Shown here: positions 11,731-22,451 of the stretch, in pieces
How positions within the stretch are numbered: the first letter of the stretch is position 1
Layout: each line of letters begins with the position of its first letter
DNA from: Gentiana macrophylla
Lineage: Eukaryota > Streptophyta > Magnoliopsida > Gentianales > Gentianaceae
Length of the DNA stretch: 64,000 nt
Assembly (NCBI GenBank): GCA_026214975.1
Contig: CM047810.1
Location: 39,053,280-39,117,279, forward strand
Direction of reading: 5' to 3'
Notes under the pieces: model-generated
Told to the model about the DNA's origin: nothing
The model's input: the letters and a program-made list of their open reading frames with translations, nothing else
The model's database searches: none
Made by a program: the position numbers and the translations under genes

Positions 11731-12763
11731 TAGGTGGAGCCCCAATGCCTCCTAAACTGATTAGGAGAAGCTTCTACTAGATTGATGAGAAAGAAAACAT
11801 TTTCCTATTAAAATAAGGAAAATCACTTTGATTGATTTATCTCTTTTAATTTAATATCTTATATTAAATAAATCTAAGATATTGCCAATATCTAATATTG
11901 AATATCTTTATCTTATTAGCATAAATCTATTTTTCCAAAATCAATTAATATTCAATATTAATATATGATAATATCATTAATTAAATTGCACAATCCAAGT
12001 GTATCTTATACACTATTCACCTGTGCTCCACGGCCATAAATTGGCTTCCGGAATATTCTAGTTAATCAATATAATTAATATATTTTGTTTAATTTATTCA
12101 TAATAAATAAATATTTTCATATTAATTCAATCACTATAACAATTTATAGTCGAGATAAACTTTCCTTATTTGGTTATCACTATAACCGCATTTTAATCCG
12201 AATAGATGTTCTTATGTGTGTGACCCAATAGGCTCCTGAATATGTTGGCTATAGACACAAAGTGCAAATTATGAAAATGCCCTTCATACCTAACGATCAC
12301 GGGATAACATCTAGCAATATACCGTGACCCCCAATCATCGGAAGACTCAAAAACAACGACTACTACATTTCATGTGAAACAGTTATGTGTAAATATAATC
12401 TTATCGGTGTAATAATATCCATACGATCGTTTCTCGAGTGTCAGTATATCAACAGTCGTATCTTATAATGTGGACATCATGCTCTTTCGGAATAACTCAT
12501 TTACTCCCACTTTGCAAATATTCATGAGAGCTAGACATTCCTTATAAGAAGGCCATTTCGGATATTCACTCCTAATCATAGGATACGCGATTTCCGGACG
12601 AACAAACATGTATCCTACGCATTCTTCAATATCATACGCAATCACTACCACATGATCGCCCTATGGCTAAGGGAAACCTTAATAGTGTCAAAGCATAACA
12701 ATCCATACCGTGATACCATGAAGACTCCGGTATCAGGATAATTACACAACTGCCACATACTGC

Positions 12764-13818
12764 TAGTGGTGGCCAAATGAAACCGGAACTGGCGGTTGGA
12801 ACCAGAACCGGCGGTTTTCGTACCGGCGGGGTTTGTGTAACCGCCGGTTTGGATAACCGGCGATTTATGTAACCGCCGGTTGAGCGGTTAGGGATTTTTG
12901 GTAACCGGAACCGGATTGGAACCGGCGGTTCAACCGGGCCCAATGGCTACAATTACTAACGGTTTTTTTTCCAAACACTTCAAAAAAAAAAATCCTATAA
13001 ATACTACTCCATTCCATTTCCAATTTCTTACACCACTCACCTCTCAATTCTTACATCTTCTTTCCTAAAAAAAAAATTCCTTTCTTCTTCTACGCATTTC
13101 TTTGATTATCAAGTTTGTTTTGTTGTTAAAAACATCAATCAAATTTACTTTGAAATACCGATTTTTGAAGTTGTTCTGATTTATTCGTTACTTCAATACG
13201 CTTTTATGTATAAGTAAATTTGGTTTGTATTTTATTCAACTAATTTTTTTACAAGTGTAAAAAAAATTCCATTTTATAATCAAATTTACTTTACTAGACC
13301 GATAGTTGAAGTTGTTCTGATTTAATCGTTACTCTAATTCGGTTTTAGTTATAAGTAAAATTGGTTTGTTAAATTAATTTTTTTTTTTTTATAACCGTTA
13401 AATTTAATTTAGATTTTGTATAATAACACAATATTAATATTATATTTAAAAATTGCATAATTTACCTATAAAAAAAACACAATATTAATATTATATTTAA
13501 AACCGAATAAAAAACTATTTGTAAAAAAATATATATTACACTCGCTTTGGTAATTGTAGTGAAAAGAATAGTAATTTGTTGTTGTAGTGCAAAGAATACG
13601 TATTATATGAAATTGTAAAAAAAATGATTAATAATTTTTAAATCCGTGATCTGAACCAGAAGGAAACCGTGTGAACCGTGAACCGTATTAACCGTCAACC
13701 GCCGGTTTGTAAACCGGCGGTTCACTTTAACCGCTGGTTCACAAACCGGCACTAACCGGAAAAAAAACCGGCGGTTCCGGTTAAGGTTCGGTTCGGTTAC
13801 ACCATTTGGCCACCAATA
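12764..13818. mobile_element. Non-autonomous hAT-like DNA transposon inside LTR B
   Basis: Terminal inverted repeats TAGTGGTGGCCAAATG (left) and TATTGGTGGCCAAATG (right, reverse complement) match at 15 of 16 bases. They are flanked by an 8-bp target duplication, catactgc (12756-12763) and cataccgc (13819-13826), which differ at one base. Uninterrupted LTR relatives read straight through ('acatactgcgac' at about 5230). TIR form and 8-bp TSD indicate the hAT superfamily. Both ends are packed with subterminal ACCGGCGGTT / AACCGCCGGT motifs in both orientations (about 12785-12925 and 13685-13790), the usual binding sites for a hAT transposase. The interior has no transposase, but 12990-13050 keeps a TATA box (cctataaatac) and a pyrimidine-rich leader. 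Confidence 0.88.
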
Positions 13819-13890
13819 CATACCGCGACACTTAATGTAAACGGGCTAGTCTGACGTACGCATTCTCTAATACACGTCCACGTACAATCC

Positions 13891-14196
13891 ATGAAATTGT
13901 TGGTTGTTTCTTAGACTAGCACGTACAATCCAAGCGTCTTCTATCCAAGCGAACTTCTGGAAACTGTTGGTTGTTTCTTAGACTTCCATGAAATTAAGGC
14001 ATTGCCCAGAAAAATGAAGAAACCCGTCACAGATCTCCTGGTTTTCTTGCAACCTGCCCAATTTGAGTCATTAAAGGCTTTTAGTTTGATCTGAATCTTG
14101 CTGGGAAATAAGAGGCCATTTCCTGGTGCTGATTTAAGGAACCTTAGAAGTCTGTGTGCTTCCTTGAGATGAGCTTCATTAAGTTTGTCCAGGACA
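13891..14196 (-). pseudogene. Fragment of another copia pol (RT/RNase H junction) with filler DNA
   Basis: From about 13960 to 14196 the sequence aligns to 40268-40510 of element 3 (shared blocks 'ttgtttcttagacttcca', 'agcctgcccaa', 'cattttcctggtgc'-like text), which encodes the end of RT and start of RNase H on the minus strand. The stretch 13891-13965 is patchwork: 'gttggttgtttcttagact' occurs at 13899-13917 and again at 13966-13984, and 'acgtacaatcc' at 13880-13890 and 13921-13931. It joins broken LTR B to a broken leader. Confidence 0.75.
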
Positions 14197-15058
14197 TAAA
14201 TGCAGAAAATAAACTAGGTCACGTTTTTCATAACGGCCTAGGACAATTTTAAAACCAACATAAAAATTTAAATCATTCACATCTATCCTATTGGTCGAGT
14301 CCATGATCAATCGGGGTCCATATAATCACATTATAACTACAATATCTAATCCATACAATAAAATCTTATGAAAAAGATAAAATCTAAATTTACCAATTTG
14401 CATCTTAATTAATCGATTAACGTTTAATCAATTAAATAATTTTATCTAATCAATTAACTAAGTAACATTTAATTAATTAATGATTTTAATCAAAATAAAA
14501 TTAACGATTAATTTTCAAACGATTTATATTTTAATTTTATTAACTATAACTATTCTAAAATAAAATCAAAATAAAATGGGTCTCTTTTGTTTCCTTTCCT
14601 TTTGATTTTTAATTAAAAGGGATGCCTTTGGTTTCCAAAACCAAAAGGCATCGACCTAGTCCATTACCAAATATTTGGTAAGGACCTAGGTTAACCTTAG
14701 GTCCACAATAATGGTCCATAGGCCTAACCCTTTTACTCAACAAATTGAGTAGTGGTCCATTTCATGCCATGTGTCATCCCAGTGGTCCAAACTATTCGTA
14801 CCATTAGTTGGCCCAGATGACATCAACTAAACAACAAGAGATTTTCTATGTACCATAAAAATTCACAAAAAAACGAAATTCGATGTCCACCACAAAACCA
14901 TTAGCCTACGCCGGCAACCCTAGGGTCGCCGCCGCTTCGGCCGAGCAGCCCTACCCGAATTTTGTTTTGTTTTATTTCCGTTTCGCAAATTTAAATCATG
15001 CATATAGATTTAATTACTACGCAAACTAACTAATGCTTATTGCTTAAGCTCGAAGACA
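14197..15058 (-). repeat. Leader fragment of a third long-LTR copia copy
   Basis: It begins inside the family leader ('gcagaaaataaactaggtcac') and continues to the PBS. Gag, pol and half of the leader of this copy are absent, replaced by the foreign fragment and junction to its left. Confidence 0.75.
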
Positions 15059-15070
15059 GCTCCGATACCA
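15059..15070 (-). promoter_or_regulatory. Primer-binding site of the third copy
   Basis: The minus strand reads TGGTATCGGAGC, one change from the initiator Met tRNA PBS, one base from the LTR start. Confidence 0.85.
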
Positions 15071-15071
15071 C

Positions 15072-16290
15072 TGTTAGGAAATCAACGCGGGAACGCAGCA
15101 GAAATTAAAATTTTAATTTCCTTTCCCATGATCGACTTTGTTTAAGCAACAAGCATAAAAGGAAGTAGACTAAGAAATAACTTGGATGATCTAAAATAGA
15201 TCGTCTCTTTGTCTACGATTGTAGATTCTGCAGAAGCTGCCCAAGTGTTCGACCTCTACCGCTACTCCACACGAACAGCCCGCCGAAATCCCATCATGGA
15301 TTGCTACCAGAAAAACTCGGTTGCTAGACCGACATTTTCTCTCTCTCAAAACTCTCTCTATGAAGCTCTCTGTTTTCTAGCAAATTAGAACTTTTCTAAT
15401 TGTGATACTACAAAAGAGCTTGACACTCACTACCTATATATAGTGGAGGTGGCGCCACTTATTGTCCCAAACTGATTGGAAGAAGCTTCCTGCATGGAGT
15501 GTGGAGAAAGAAAACATTTTACTAGTAAAATAAGGAAAATATCTTTGATTGATTTATCTCATTAATATCTAATATCTTATATTAAATATTTTCCAAGATA
15601 TATATTGTCAATATCTAATATTGAACATATCTTTAATGTATTATCATAAATCAATTTACATATGTGTGCGAATCTATACTTATTAATATCTAATATTAAT
15701 ATATGATAATACTATTAATTAATTTACACAATCCAAGTGTATCTGATACACTTCAAACTTGCACCCCATATTGCCATTTATTAATACTATGATTAATTAA
15801 TTTTCAAAATACATGTGTATCATATACAAATAATAATTTCGACCTAAACATCAATTATGTATATTTTATTAATCAACATAATTAATATCTTGTATTTAAT
15901 TTACTCATAATAAATAAATACCACCATATTAATTTACCACTATAACACTTTATAGTCGAGATAAAACTTTCCTTATTTGGTTATCACTATAACTGTATTT
16001 TAATCCGTCTAGATGTTCTTATGTGTGTGACCCGATAGACTTCCGAATATGTTGGCCGTAGGCACAAACTGCATTTACTAAAATACCCCTCATACCTAAC
16101 GGTCATGGATAGCGTCTAGCAACACGTCCACGACCCCCAATCATCGGAAGAGTCAAATGCAATGACTACTACCTTTAATGTGAAACGGTTACCGTGTAAA
16201 TAGAATCCTATCGCTGTTACAATATCTATACGGTTGTATCTCGAGTGTCAAATATCAACGACCGTATCTTATAATCTAGAATCATTCTGG
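15072..16290 (-). repeat. LTR C1: PBS-side part of a doubled LTR
   Basis: It runs from 'tgttaggaaatcaacgcggg' through the promoter region to 'cgtatcttataatctagaatcat'. Its last roughly 850 bp are repeated in the following segment, so the 2.77-kb block is two partial LTRs in the same orientation, not one long LTR. Confidence 0.75.
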
Positions 16291-16550
16291 AGTGTAGTTG
16301 GGAACAAGAAACTATTTTTCAATAGAATAAAGATTTAATAAATCAATTAGATATTTGATTGATTATCTCATTAAGTACGTACCTTAATTTTATTAAGGTT
16401 TTTTTCTTAAAAACATATCTGCCATAAATTTAATATCTTATATTAAATACTTTCTTAATATCTAATATTGAATATATCTTTAATATATTATACTACTATT
16501 TATATCTATTACACATGTGCACATATATATCATATATACATATAACACAC

Positions 16551-16622
<72 letters not shown>

Positions 16623-17840
16623 TAATATCCAATATTAATACACAATAGTATAATACCATGATTAATTAATTTGCAAAATCCATGTATATCATAGATACAT
16701 GTATTTCGACCCATACATATAACATGTATATTTAATTAATCATCATAATTAATATCTTGTATTTAATTTATTCATAATAAATAAATATCACCATATTAAT
16801 TTCCAATATAACACCTTATAGTAGACATCAGTATCCTCATACAGATATTGCTATAACCACAAATTAATTCCGGCTAGTTATTCATATTTGTGTGACCCGA
16901 TACGTTTCCGAATATGTTGGCCGTAAGTATAAAGTGCATTTACTAAATTACCCTTCATACCCAACGATAATGGATAGCGTCTAGAAACACGTCCACGACC
17001 CCCAATCATAGGAAAGAGCCAAGTTCTATGACTACAACCTTTCATGTGAAACGGTTACCATGTAAATACGCTGTTACAATATCCACACGAACGTATCTCG
17101 AGTGTCAATACATTAACGACCGTATCTTATAATCTGGATATCATGCTATCTCGAAGTAACTCATTTACTCCCACTTTGTAAAGATTCACGAGAGTAAGAT
17201 ATTCCTTATAAGAAGGCCCTTTCAGATATTTATTTCTATTCATCGGATACGCGATTTCCGGACGAGTAACATGAATCCTACGCATGCTTCAGTATCACAC
17301 CCAATCACTACCGCATGATCGCCCTATGGCTAGGGGAAACCTCAACAGTGTCAAAGTATGATAATCCACACATGATGCCATGAAGAATCCAATCTTAGGA
17401 TAATTACACAACCGCCACATGACAATTAATAAAGTAAGTGGGTTAGTCTAACGTACGCATTCTCCAATACACGTCCACGTATAGTCCAAGTGTCCCTACA
17501 CTTTGATTGATGAGATCAATCCCTCTTCATAAGATAGAAGACATCCAATACGTGTTAGTCTAATTGTACTATTAATGTCCCATTTAATACCACATGCGAC
17601 TAGTGACATTTAGGTATCAAACTTATTAAAGTGATACCATAATCACTATTATGATTTCTCTTCCACTGTTTTACACTAGGGGTGTTATCATATGTACAAT
17701 ATCATAATTGATCCATTAAATGAACAAATTATAATAACAGAATGCCATTTAATATATGTATAAACATAAAGAAATAGTAGAAATGATTCGACCCGGTCGG
17801 ATCCTATCCAACCCGATTGGGTTTAGGACACTATTTCAAC
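16291..17840 (-). repeat. LTR C2: outer part of a doubled LTR
   Basis: It restarts within the LTR near the block 'ggagtgtag..gaa..agaaa' and proceeds to the LTR terminus 'ctatttcaac', lacking only the final A. It carries its own copy of the 'cacgacccccaatcat' to 'cgtatcttataatctgga' segment seen in C1. An (AC)n(AT)n microsatellite sits at the place where LTRs D and E have (TA)n. Confidence 0.75.
16555..16622. repeat. (AC)n(AT)n microsatellite in LTR C2
   Basis: About 46 bp of AC units followed by about 22 bp of AT units. It is in the same LTR position as the (TA)n tracts of LTRs D and E. Confidence 0.95.
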
Positions 17841-20523
17841 CCCAGTGTGGTATGTCAACTTGGCAAGCCGTAAGAGAGGCAATAGGTTCTCAAACAAGAG
17901 AGGTTGCAGGGGTTACAAGACATAACATGGTGATTCCAGGTCGAAGGAAGTTTGTAATTGGTTCAAAATTGAAGGATGAGGAATTGTATCATAATACTAA
18001 AGGTTACCACCAAGAGAAAAACAAAAGAACATCTCGCGAATCAGATTCTTTTAAGAGAGTGGAATTCTACAAGATACGGTTGTTTGCAAAAGAACTCGGA
18101 TCTCTTGGAAGGAAGGTAATGAGCTTTTCACATAAGCCCTTGGAAAGTGGAGACGTTAAGAGAAATATCACATGATGGTCTTGGAAATATCTAATACAAA
18201 AAGGAAAAGAAGGTTGAACTTGGAAACATTTAATGCAAAGGGGAAGAGAATATTGGACTTTAAAGCATTTGGTAAGTGACCTTAATCGTTAATGATTTGA
18301 TAAACAAAATGGTGGTTGGCTAACTAAGACGGTTCTCAATTCACATGTATGTTGTAGAGGAATCATCCCACAACATAAAACAAAACAAAAGTGCAATGTC
18401 GAGCACCTGAAAGACTAAACAATTTAGATATCAATAAGAGAGCAAGAATTTCAACGTGAAGGAGCTATGAAGACCAAACGAGTACACCAAAAGGTCTCGG
18501 AGTGAAATAAACACTTGCCAAGAAGTGTCCAACTTTGCATTAGTCAAAGAGAGGTTATTTCAAAATTTAAAGGGTTAGAAATTTCCCTAAGGTGACATAA
18601 AGGGAAATCAAAAGTCTTGAGATAAGCATCTGCGATAAACAAGCTTTGGAGTGAAGGATGATAGACACTTAAGAAATGTCGTATGAAGTATGATTTCATA
18701 GAATTAATTCAAATTTACAAAAGAAGCATAAAAGATCATTGATGATCCAATCCAAGGGTTCAAGGTTGCACTTCTCGAGAGGAGTAGTACAGTGCCAAGA
18801 ATAAGTGCTCAGGGTAATTCCTTATGAGGGACTGAACAGGTTGAAACAAACAGACATTTCAACCGGCGTAACAACATTATTATAGAAACAAAGACAAGAT
18901 AAGGAACGTCAAAAGGTTTATGGCTCTAAATGGACTGAAAGTAATTTAAAACTGAAAGGTACAAGGTACATTAATGTGCATTGAAATTAATAAAATTTTG
19001 GGAGTTCAAATGCTGGTTGGCTTGATAGGTTCGGAAGGCACCTGGAAAACGGCTACCTTCTGCCAGATTGGTTTAGCATAAATTGCGAGAAGGCTGACGG
19101 TAAGTAATTGAAAAGGGATGTAAAGGTAGGTTTAAAGATCCAACTGGTAAAAGGGATGAATCGCATACTTTAAAAGAACATGTAGCATTAGATGAAAAGT
19201 TACAACCTCGACACTGCCCTTAGGAGGGAAGTTAAGAATGAACACAAATAAGAAGAATGTTTTAACATCATAAGGTTTGATCAAATTTGAAAATGAAAAG
19301 AAGGATGGGAAGTGCAACAATTCAAAAATAGAGGGGACTTGTTTCTTCGATTTGAAAAGGAAAAATGTATGAACTTGTTTAAAAGAAGGGCTTAAAGAGA
19401 TATGTTTCTGAGGTAATTCATGACAACAAGTGGAGATGATTTGTTGAGCTTAAAGATCTCAAGTGAGATATTAAATGGGAAGTAATTTACTAGGAAAGGC
19501 ATGATCGAAGAAAGGCATAAAAATGTTTGAACTTCAAACGTGGCAAACTGGAAGGTAACGTCTTGGTGTTTGTTTATAGCTGAAAAAGAAACAACAATTA
19601 ACTTTACAAGCATCCTAATACAAGACTTAACCCAGACGAAGAACAAACTTCCGGTAAAATTCTTGATCATAATAATTATAACTTACTACTCTCTTAGCCC
19701 AACCCTAAGTCAAAGAGGTGAGGGTTCCTTTCAGGCGGTTGAAGTTGATATTTACTCCCGGGTCTGATTTTATCTACTCGTGCAGCCCAAACGTAAAGGA
19801 ATTTGAGCACGATCGAAAGAGAAAAGATGTAGGTACTGGAGTTTTCCAGGTGATAGCAAGAGATTAGAATTTTTGAATGATGAGAAGTCGATCAAAAACA
19901 ATTATTTTTGCCGAGTGCAGAAGCTGCCAGAATTTCCAGATTAGTAAACACTGACTTGAATTGAAGATTTTGATCAAACGAAAAGGAATTTGGACTTGAT
20001 TCCAAAAGGAAAGTTGAAGATTAAAGTGTTTTATGTGACATATAAAAAATGCAGGTCATTTGAAGCTGTCTAACTTGTTCACAACAGAAGAAAAAGTGAA
20101 AGTGCTGCTTCAGATTTTCTGGACAGAGTGTCCAGCAGTAACATGAACTTTCTGAGCAAACCATGCGGATTATAGAGTTGATGTAAAAAGAAAGTGTAGA
20201 CAAGACAGTGGTCTACCTTGCTGAATATTTTCAGAATTTTTGGAGCGGGGAATTTTTTTTTACAAAGGAAAACACCGGAACGGAAATCATTCTCCCGAGT
20301 TGCAAATGTTAATCACAATGATGATGAAGAGCATGTGTCAAGCAAGAAACATTCAATACTGGTAAATGAAATGAATAGGAAGCACTTGGAAATGATGGAG
20401 TTGTATATGAAGTTAGTGTGGAACCCATCTCAAGCGAGCAATGGTTTAAGAATTTTGATAAACACCAAGTAAGTAATAGTGAAGGGAGAAATTGGTGGAT
20501 TGTAGAGTTGAGTAAGATACCAT
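17841..20523. other. Unassigned stretch, probably internal to an old Ty3-type element
   Basis: About 2.7 kb without a recognisable gene, PBS, LTR end or known domain. The plus strand is purine-rich ('gaagg', 'aaagga'), and open frames up to about 90-140 codons show no family motif that I recognise. Removing element 2 and one copy of its target site joins this stretch to 37313-37681, which leads directly into the PBS and LTR of a Ty3-style element. Internal non-coding sequence of that element is therefore the simplest reading. A diverged low-copy host sequence is the alternative. Confidence 0.4.
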
Positions 20524-21117
20524 TGTTCGGAAATCTACGCGGGAACGCAGCAGAATTTAAAATTTTAATTTCCTTTTACCAAGATCAACTTCGTTTAAGC
20601 AACAAAATAAAGTAGTAAACGATAAACTTATCTTGCACGATCTAAAAGATCGAAGCTTTATCGTCTATGAAGGAGTAGTTGTGAACAGAACCGCCTAAGC
20701 GTTTGGTCTCTACCACTAGTCCACACGAACAACTCACCGGAATCCCGTCATGGATTGCTACAAGAAAAACTCGGTTGCTAGACCGACTTTTTTTCTCTCT
20801 CAAAACTCTCTCAAGAATACTCTCAATATTTTCTAGTAAAATATCTCTAATGCAATTGATGTGTAAAAGGCTTGGCACCCCCTCACCTTATATAGATGAA
20901 GATGGCGCCCCATAGCCCCTAAATTGCCTTGGAGAAGAATCTTGAGTGGTGTAGGGAGAAAGAAAACATTAGTAGTAAAATAAGGAAAATATCTTTGATT
21001 GATTTATCTTATTTAATATTCATATCTTCTATTAAATATATCGAAAATATATATTATCAATATCTAATATTGAATATATCTTTATTGTATTACCATAAAT
21101 CAATTTACACATGTGTG

Positions 21118-21209
<92 letters not shown>

Positions 21210-22451
21210 TCTAATATTAATACATAATAATACTACTAATTAATTGCAAAATCCATGTGTATCTTATACACACTATCTCCGCCCCATACAACCATGAATT
21301 GGCATCCGGAATATTCATAATTAATTAACATAATTAATATCTTGTATTTAATTTATTCATAATAAATAAATACCACCATATTAATTTATCACTATAACAC
21401 TTTATAGTAGAGAGAAAACATTCATTATTTGGTTATCACTAGAACCACATTTTAATCCGGCTAGATGTTATTATGTGTGTGACCCGATAGACTTTCGAAT
21501 ATGTTGGCCGTAGGCACAAAGTGCATTTACTAAAATTCCCTTCATACCTAACGATCATGGATAGCGTCTAACAACACGCCATGACCCCCAATTATCGGAA
21601 GAGTCAAATGCAATGACTACTACATTTCATGTGAAACGGTTACCGTGTAAATACAATCACATCGTTGTTACAATATCTATAATGAGTGTCAAATATCAAC
21701 GACCGTATCTTATATTTGGACATCCTACTCTCTCGAAGTAACATATATACTCCCACTTTGAAAAGATTCACGAGAGTACGATAATCCTTATAAGAAGGCC
21801 CTTTCGGATATTTATTCCTACTATTAGGATACACGATTTCCAAAAGAGCAACATGAATCCTACGCATGCTTTAGTATCACACCCAATCACTACCGCATGA
21901 TCGCCCCATGGCTAGGTAAACCTCAATAGTGTCAAAGTATGACAATCCACACCGTGACTCCATGAAGACTCCGGTCTTAGGATAATTACACAACCACCAC
22001 ATAATGCGATACTTAATAAAGTAAGTGGGTCAGTCTAACTTACGGATTCTCTAATACACATTCACATACAATCCAAGTGTCTTTACACTTCGATGGATGA
22101 GATCTATCCCTTTCTTCATAAAACAGAAGACATCTAATACGTGCTAGTCTAATCGTACTATTAATGTCCATTTTAATAGCACATGCGACTAGAGACATTT
22201 AAGTATCAAACCTTTTAAAGTGAGTCGAGATCTCATCAACCATAATCACTATTATGATCTCTTTTACAGTTTGACACTAGGGACGTTATCATATATATAA
22301 ACACAACATCATAATTGGTTCGTTAAATGAACAAATATATAATAATAGAAAAAGCCATTTAATATATGTATAAACATAATGAAATAGTAGAAATGATCTG
22401 ACCCGGTCGGATCCGGTCCAACCCGATTGGGTTTAGGACACTATTTCAACA
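20524..22451 (-). repeat. LTR D: 3' LTR of element 2
   Basis: 1928 bp from 'tgttcggaaatctacgcggg' to 'ggacactatttcaaca', followed by the PPT complement 'atctcctacttgg'. It contains the LTR TATA box at 20887-20895 (minus CTATATAAG) and an 82-bp (TA)n tract. It is the most complete uninterrupted LTR of the family here and serves as the reference for the others. Confidence 0.92.
21121..21202. repeat. (TA)n microsatellite in LTR D
   Basis: An uninterrupted TA dinucleotide run of about 82 bp, preceded by 'catgtgtgcaa'. The same tract in LTR E was the target of element 6. Confidence 0.97.

Larger units (their letters stand above)
5095..13890 (-). mobile_element. Element 1: Ty1-copia retrotransposon with recognisable gag and pol, broken
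   Basis: Order on the minus strand: 5' LTR B, PBS, leader, gag, protease, integrase, reverse transcriptase, RNase H, PPT, partial 3' LTR A2. Integrase before RT is the Ty1-copia order. It is the only member of this LTR family in the window in which protein domains can be read, and all of them are interrupted by stops and frameshifts. The left end is a fusion with LTR A1. The right end is a scrambled junction at 13891, so no target duplication can be tested. The clade is not certain; the gag style with the 'FLDWERNLKIVLRH' motif is common in the Tork/TAR group of plant copia elements. Confidence 0.85.
11353..13890 (-). repeat. LTR B: 5' LTR of element 1, interrupted by a hAT-like element and truncated
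   Basis: It begins 'tgttaggaaatcaac' beside the PBS. The LTR proper is 11353-12763 plus 13819-13890, with an inserted DNA element between. Its outer (U3 5') end is lost at the scrambled junction at about 13891; comparison with LTR D suggests several hundred bases are missing. It keeps the region deleted from LTR A1, including the TATA box. Confidence 0.8.

Noticed and set aside
3879..17840. A regular tandem array LTR-internal-LTR-internal-LTR with shared LTRs
   Set aside because: At first sight LTR A has a PBS on one side and a PPT on the other, but its two halves belong to different LTR subfamilies and overlap in content, and the LTR B/C join is scrambled. Broken neighbours fused by repair fit better.
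17756..18175. 139-codon plus-strand frame
   Set aside because: It starts inside LTR C2 and crosses its end into unassigned DNA; there is no family motif and the first part is LTR sequence. A chance frame.
20929..21243. 104-codon frame with a long Ile-Tyr repeat
   Set aside because: It is the (TA)n microsatellite of LTR D read as codons. The same applies to the Ile-Tyr frame at 35685-35906.
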